From: Roseibium sp. HPY-6 | GTDB taxonomy: Bacteria > Pseudomonadota > Alphaproteobacteria > Rhizobiales > Stappiaceae | Assembly: GCF_040530035.1 (NCBI RefSeq) | Contig: NZ_JBEWCD010000003.1 | Coordinates: 372,001 to 436,000, forward strand | Reading direction: 5' to 3' | Length of the DNA: 64,000 bases | Shown here: one piece after another, positions 61,949 to 64,000 of the stretch | Numbering within the stretch: the first letter of the stretch is position 1 | Layout: every line of letters begins with the position of its first letter | Translations under genes and position numbers: made by a program | Notes under the pieces: model-generated | What the model was told of the DNA's origin: nothing | The model's input: the letters and a program-made list of their open reading frames with translations, nothing else | The model's database searches: none

Positions 61949-63076
61949 ATGAGTGACACACCATCCGGCCCGCTCGGCGACAGGGTAGAACGGTTCAAGC
62001 TGCTCAACGCAAAGATGGCAGAGCAGGTGACACGCACAGCAAGTTACCGCTGCCTGAGCCCCTACCCTCATGCGGGAAAAAACCGGGTCCGGCGGATCGT
62101 CATGATGGGAATGGGATGTTCAGCTGTTGTGGGCGACCTGTTGCGCCTCTTTCTGTTTGCCGAACACAGCCACGTCGAAGCGCGCGTGATCAACGATTAT
62201 CGCCTGGACTGGTACTTCAATGATGAGGCCATCGCCGATCCGCACACGGTTTTCGTGATGTGTTCCTACAGCGGGTCGTCGCAAGAGCCTCTGATCGCCT
62301 ATAATTATCTCGCCGCGCGGACAAAGAATATTGTCGTGTGGTCGTCCGGCAAGGGCGGTGATGAGCTGGAAGCCCGCGCGCTTGCTGACGGCCACGCGGC
62401 CTTTCAGTGGCAGCTTGAAGAAGAAGACCCGGAATATCCTCTGTTCAGTGCCGTTGAATTTTTTGCGAGCGCCACGGCAATCTGCCGCGAATTGGGGATC
62501 CTGACCGAAACGAGCGACAGTCTCCTTAAGCGGTCGGGCCAGTTTCTTGCCGACAATGAAGATCTGACAGGCGCTGCCGCTCTAGCCGAGCGTCTCGTCG
62601 GGCGTGACCTGCTTGTTCTGTCAAATCCGATCTGGGATGAGTCGGTCGTGAAACTGATCAGGATGTATTTCAACGAGATCGCGATGGTGAACATTGCGAC
62701 CAATCTCATACATGAATTCACTCACAGCCAGATAGCGGCGGTTGGACCGACGTTGCGTCCGCTTTCGATCCTTGTCCTGCGCACCCCTTCAGGCCATCCA
62801 TTCGAGGAAGATCGCGTGGCGGCGATGAAATCGCTCTTGTCCAGATGCCCGTCTGCGGGCAACGTCGATGTCCACGAGTTCAAGGCACCGGAGGGTCCGC
62901 TTCTCGATACGTCGCTGCACACCTTGCATTTCTTCGCGAGCGTTGCCGCACATCTGTCGGAGATCGACGAAAAGCCTTCGTTCGAACTGATTTCCAATGC
63001 CTCCGGAAATCCCTGGTACAATCAGGGCTCGATCAAGGATCGCGGCGACCAGACCCGTCTCGCCGGTGATGAGTAG
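61949..63076 (+). CDS. SIS-domain protein, phosphoglucose/phosphomannose isomerase-like
   Basis: 375 residues from ATG 61949, GGGAG upstream. The first SIS domain has VMMGMGCSAVVGDLLRLFLF and the phosphate loop VMCSYSGSSQEPLIAYNYLA with VVWSSGKGGDELEARAL. The second has DLLVLSNPIWDESVVKLIRM, NLIHEFTHSQIAAVGPTLRP and the closing SVAAHLSEIDEKPS. The layout follows bifunctional PGI/PMI enzymes, which isomerise hexose or mannose phosphates. It overlaps the formyltransferase gene by 8 bases, hinting at a modified-sugar pathway. Substrate unproven. Confidence 0.75.
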   Translation: MSDTPSGPLGDRVERFKLLNAKMAEQVTRTASYRCLSPYPHAGKNRVRRIVMMGMGCSAVVGDLLRLFLFAEHSHVEARVINDYRLDWYFNDEAIADPHTVFVMCSYSGSSQEPLIAYNYLAARTKNIVVWSSGKGGDELEARALADGHAAFQWQLEEEDPEYPLFSAVEFFASATAICRELGILTETSDSLLKRSGQFLADNEDLTGAAALAERLVGRDLLVLSNPIWDESVVKLIRMYFNEIAMVNIATNLIHEFTHSQIAAVGPTLRPLSILVLRTPSGHPFEEDRVAAMKSLLSRCPSAGNVDVHEFKAPEGPLLDTSLHTLHFFASVAAHLSEIDEKPSFELISNASGNPWYNQGSIKDRGDQTRLAGDE

Positions 63077-63935
63077 CCAAGCGGAAGATTGGGGCGAATG
63101 CATTCCATCCGGAAAAAGCATCGAGCCAGGTACGCGCGTCCTGCTGCTTGCCAGTGACGTGCCGCTTTTTGCCTGCATCGCCGCAATCGATGAGATCAAC
63201 GCAACGCCTAAGAACCCGCTCATTTTGGCGGGGGTCGCAACAGACGCAATCACGGACCCGAATGCGCGCATAAGCGCGAGGAAGCGTCTGTGGCAGCACT
63301 ACACGCCGGAACAATGTGCTCAATCTTACCAACGCACCCGTTCCTACTGTCTGGAAAATGAAATCGCATTCTTCTCCGGCTCTATTCACGCCAGGCCTCT
63401 TCAGGAGTGGCTTGCGGTCTGCAAGCCGGACATCGTTCTTTCCGCATTCTACGGACAGCTCATCCCTGAGAGTGTGCTGCATGCCCCGAAACTGGGCGCC
63501 TTTAACGTTCACCCTTCAGACACGCAACATGGAATCCGCGGTCCGCGGCCCTTTCTTGATACGATCGAAGCTGGCCTCAAACAGGAAAACGGGCACCTTG
63601 GAAAAGTCGTCATACATGAACTCGACTCCCAATTTGACGATGGCCGCGTTGTTGTTGAAACGCCCGGCCTTCCCTTTCACGACTGCGATGGTGTTCTGCC
63701 GGCAAATCCGCTCCATATCGGCTTCAAATTCTGCCTGTTTGCCTATCCCGTACTTGTAAAGGCATTGCTTGCCGCACTGATCGACAAGGGGCGTGACTTT
63801 ACGCCCTTCCAGATTGCCTATTCTGAAGACGTCAAGGCCGAGCTTGAACGCTATCGCTATGGCAAGCACATCGGTTTTACGCCGGCAAGCGAACTGATCG
63901 ATCGCATGCGTGGCTGCCTCAAAAGAAATGCATGA
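63069..63935 (+). CDS. formyltransferase-family protein (Fmt/sugar-formyltransferase type)
   Basis: 288 residues from ATG 63069, overlapping the SIS gene by 8 bases. The 10-formyl-THF domain is indicated by VLLLASDVPLFACIAAIDEI, DIVLSAFYGQLIPESVL, the catalytic Asn-His motif GAFNVHPSDTQHGIRGPRPF and an Asp in HELDSQFDDGRVVVE. No C-terminal OB domain of Met-tRNA formyltransferase follows, so initiator tRNA is not the likely acceptor. Coupling with a sugar isomerase suggests formylation of an amino sugar. It could continue into genes past the window edge. Confidence 0.75.
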   Translation: MSSQAEDWGECIPSGKSIEPGTRVLLLASDVPLFACIAAIDEINATPKNPLILAGVATDAITDPNARISARKRLWQHYTPEQCAQSYQRTRSYCLENEIAFFSGSIHARPLQEWLAVCKPDIVLSAFYGQLIPESVLHAPKLGAFNVHPSDTQHGIRGPRPFLDTIEAGLKQENGHLGKVVIHELDSQFDDGRVVVETPGLPFHDCDGVLPANPLHIGFKFCLFAYPVLVKALLAALIDKGRDFTPFQIAYSEDVKAELERYRYGKHIGFTPASELIDRMRGCLKRNA

Positions 63936-64000
63936 CGCCTGATCTGAAACGGCCGGCGTGACTCCATGAGAGCTCAGGCAAGCACTTGCGGCGATGGCTT

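Overview
The window reads as ordinary chromosomal DNA of a marine, polyhydroxybutyrate-making alphaproteobacterium of the Hyphomicrobiales, most likely close to Roseibium/Labrenzia (Stappiaceae). This is inferred from the gene content: a dmdA-dmdB-acuI dimethylsulfoniopropionate (DMSP) operon, phaR/phaAB, metX-metW, a CenR-type response regulator, chorismate mutase-hisC-tyrC, dapF-mtaB-ftsY and Cpa/Tad pilus genes. GC content is high nearly throughout. No rRNA, tRNA, CRISPR array, phage or transposase was found.

1-11264 is a long minus-strand catabolic block. It runs from an amidohydrolase through a CUT2-type sugar ABC importer (binding protein, double ATPase, two permeases), an unusual regulator, a short IclR-like protein, an arylformamidase-like hydrolase and a fumarylacetoacetase-family (XylX-like) dehydratase to a 2-oxoglutarate-semialdehyde dehydrogenase cut by the left edge. 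Most genes overlap by 4-8 bases. The regulator joins an IclR-like winged helix to a domain that is plainly a copy of the operon's own periplasmic binding protein. The last two enzymes suggest the substrate ends as 2-oxoglutarate.

11542-14766 holds part of a Tad/Cpa pilus locus (TPR lipoprotein, coiled-coil membrane protein, CpaC secretin, small lipoprotein). 15033-21123 is a GntR regulator divergent from DUF2182-DUF1326-dmdA-dmdB-acuI, with a palindromic operator candidate between them. 21124-22035 is a non-coding array of long inverted repeats and a 280-base duplicated unit.

22036-34689 carries LysR/azoreductase, rpmI-rplT, an alanine/sodium symporter, two small genes sharing a promoter box, a multicopper oxidase, a gamma-glutamyltransferase, a GlcG/HbpS protein and phaR-phaA-phaB. 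34748-36060 is AT-richer and holds one membrane protein of unknown role. 36061-38191 is a TetR regulator divergent from a peroxiredoxin-like and two SnoaL-like genes.

38234-58156 is mainly housekeeping: DUF3299, yciB, rpmF, mtgA, a cyclopropane-synthase-like methyltransferase, ispA, tyrC-hisC-chorismate mutase, metX-metW, gloB, a second azoreductase with a divergent CGNR regulator, and dapF-mtaB-ftsY. 58376-63935 has an L,D-transpeptidase divergent from cenR, a cyclic-nucleotide-binding protein, an FAD oxidoreductase, and a coupled SIS-domain/formyltransferase pair of unknown pathway.
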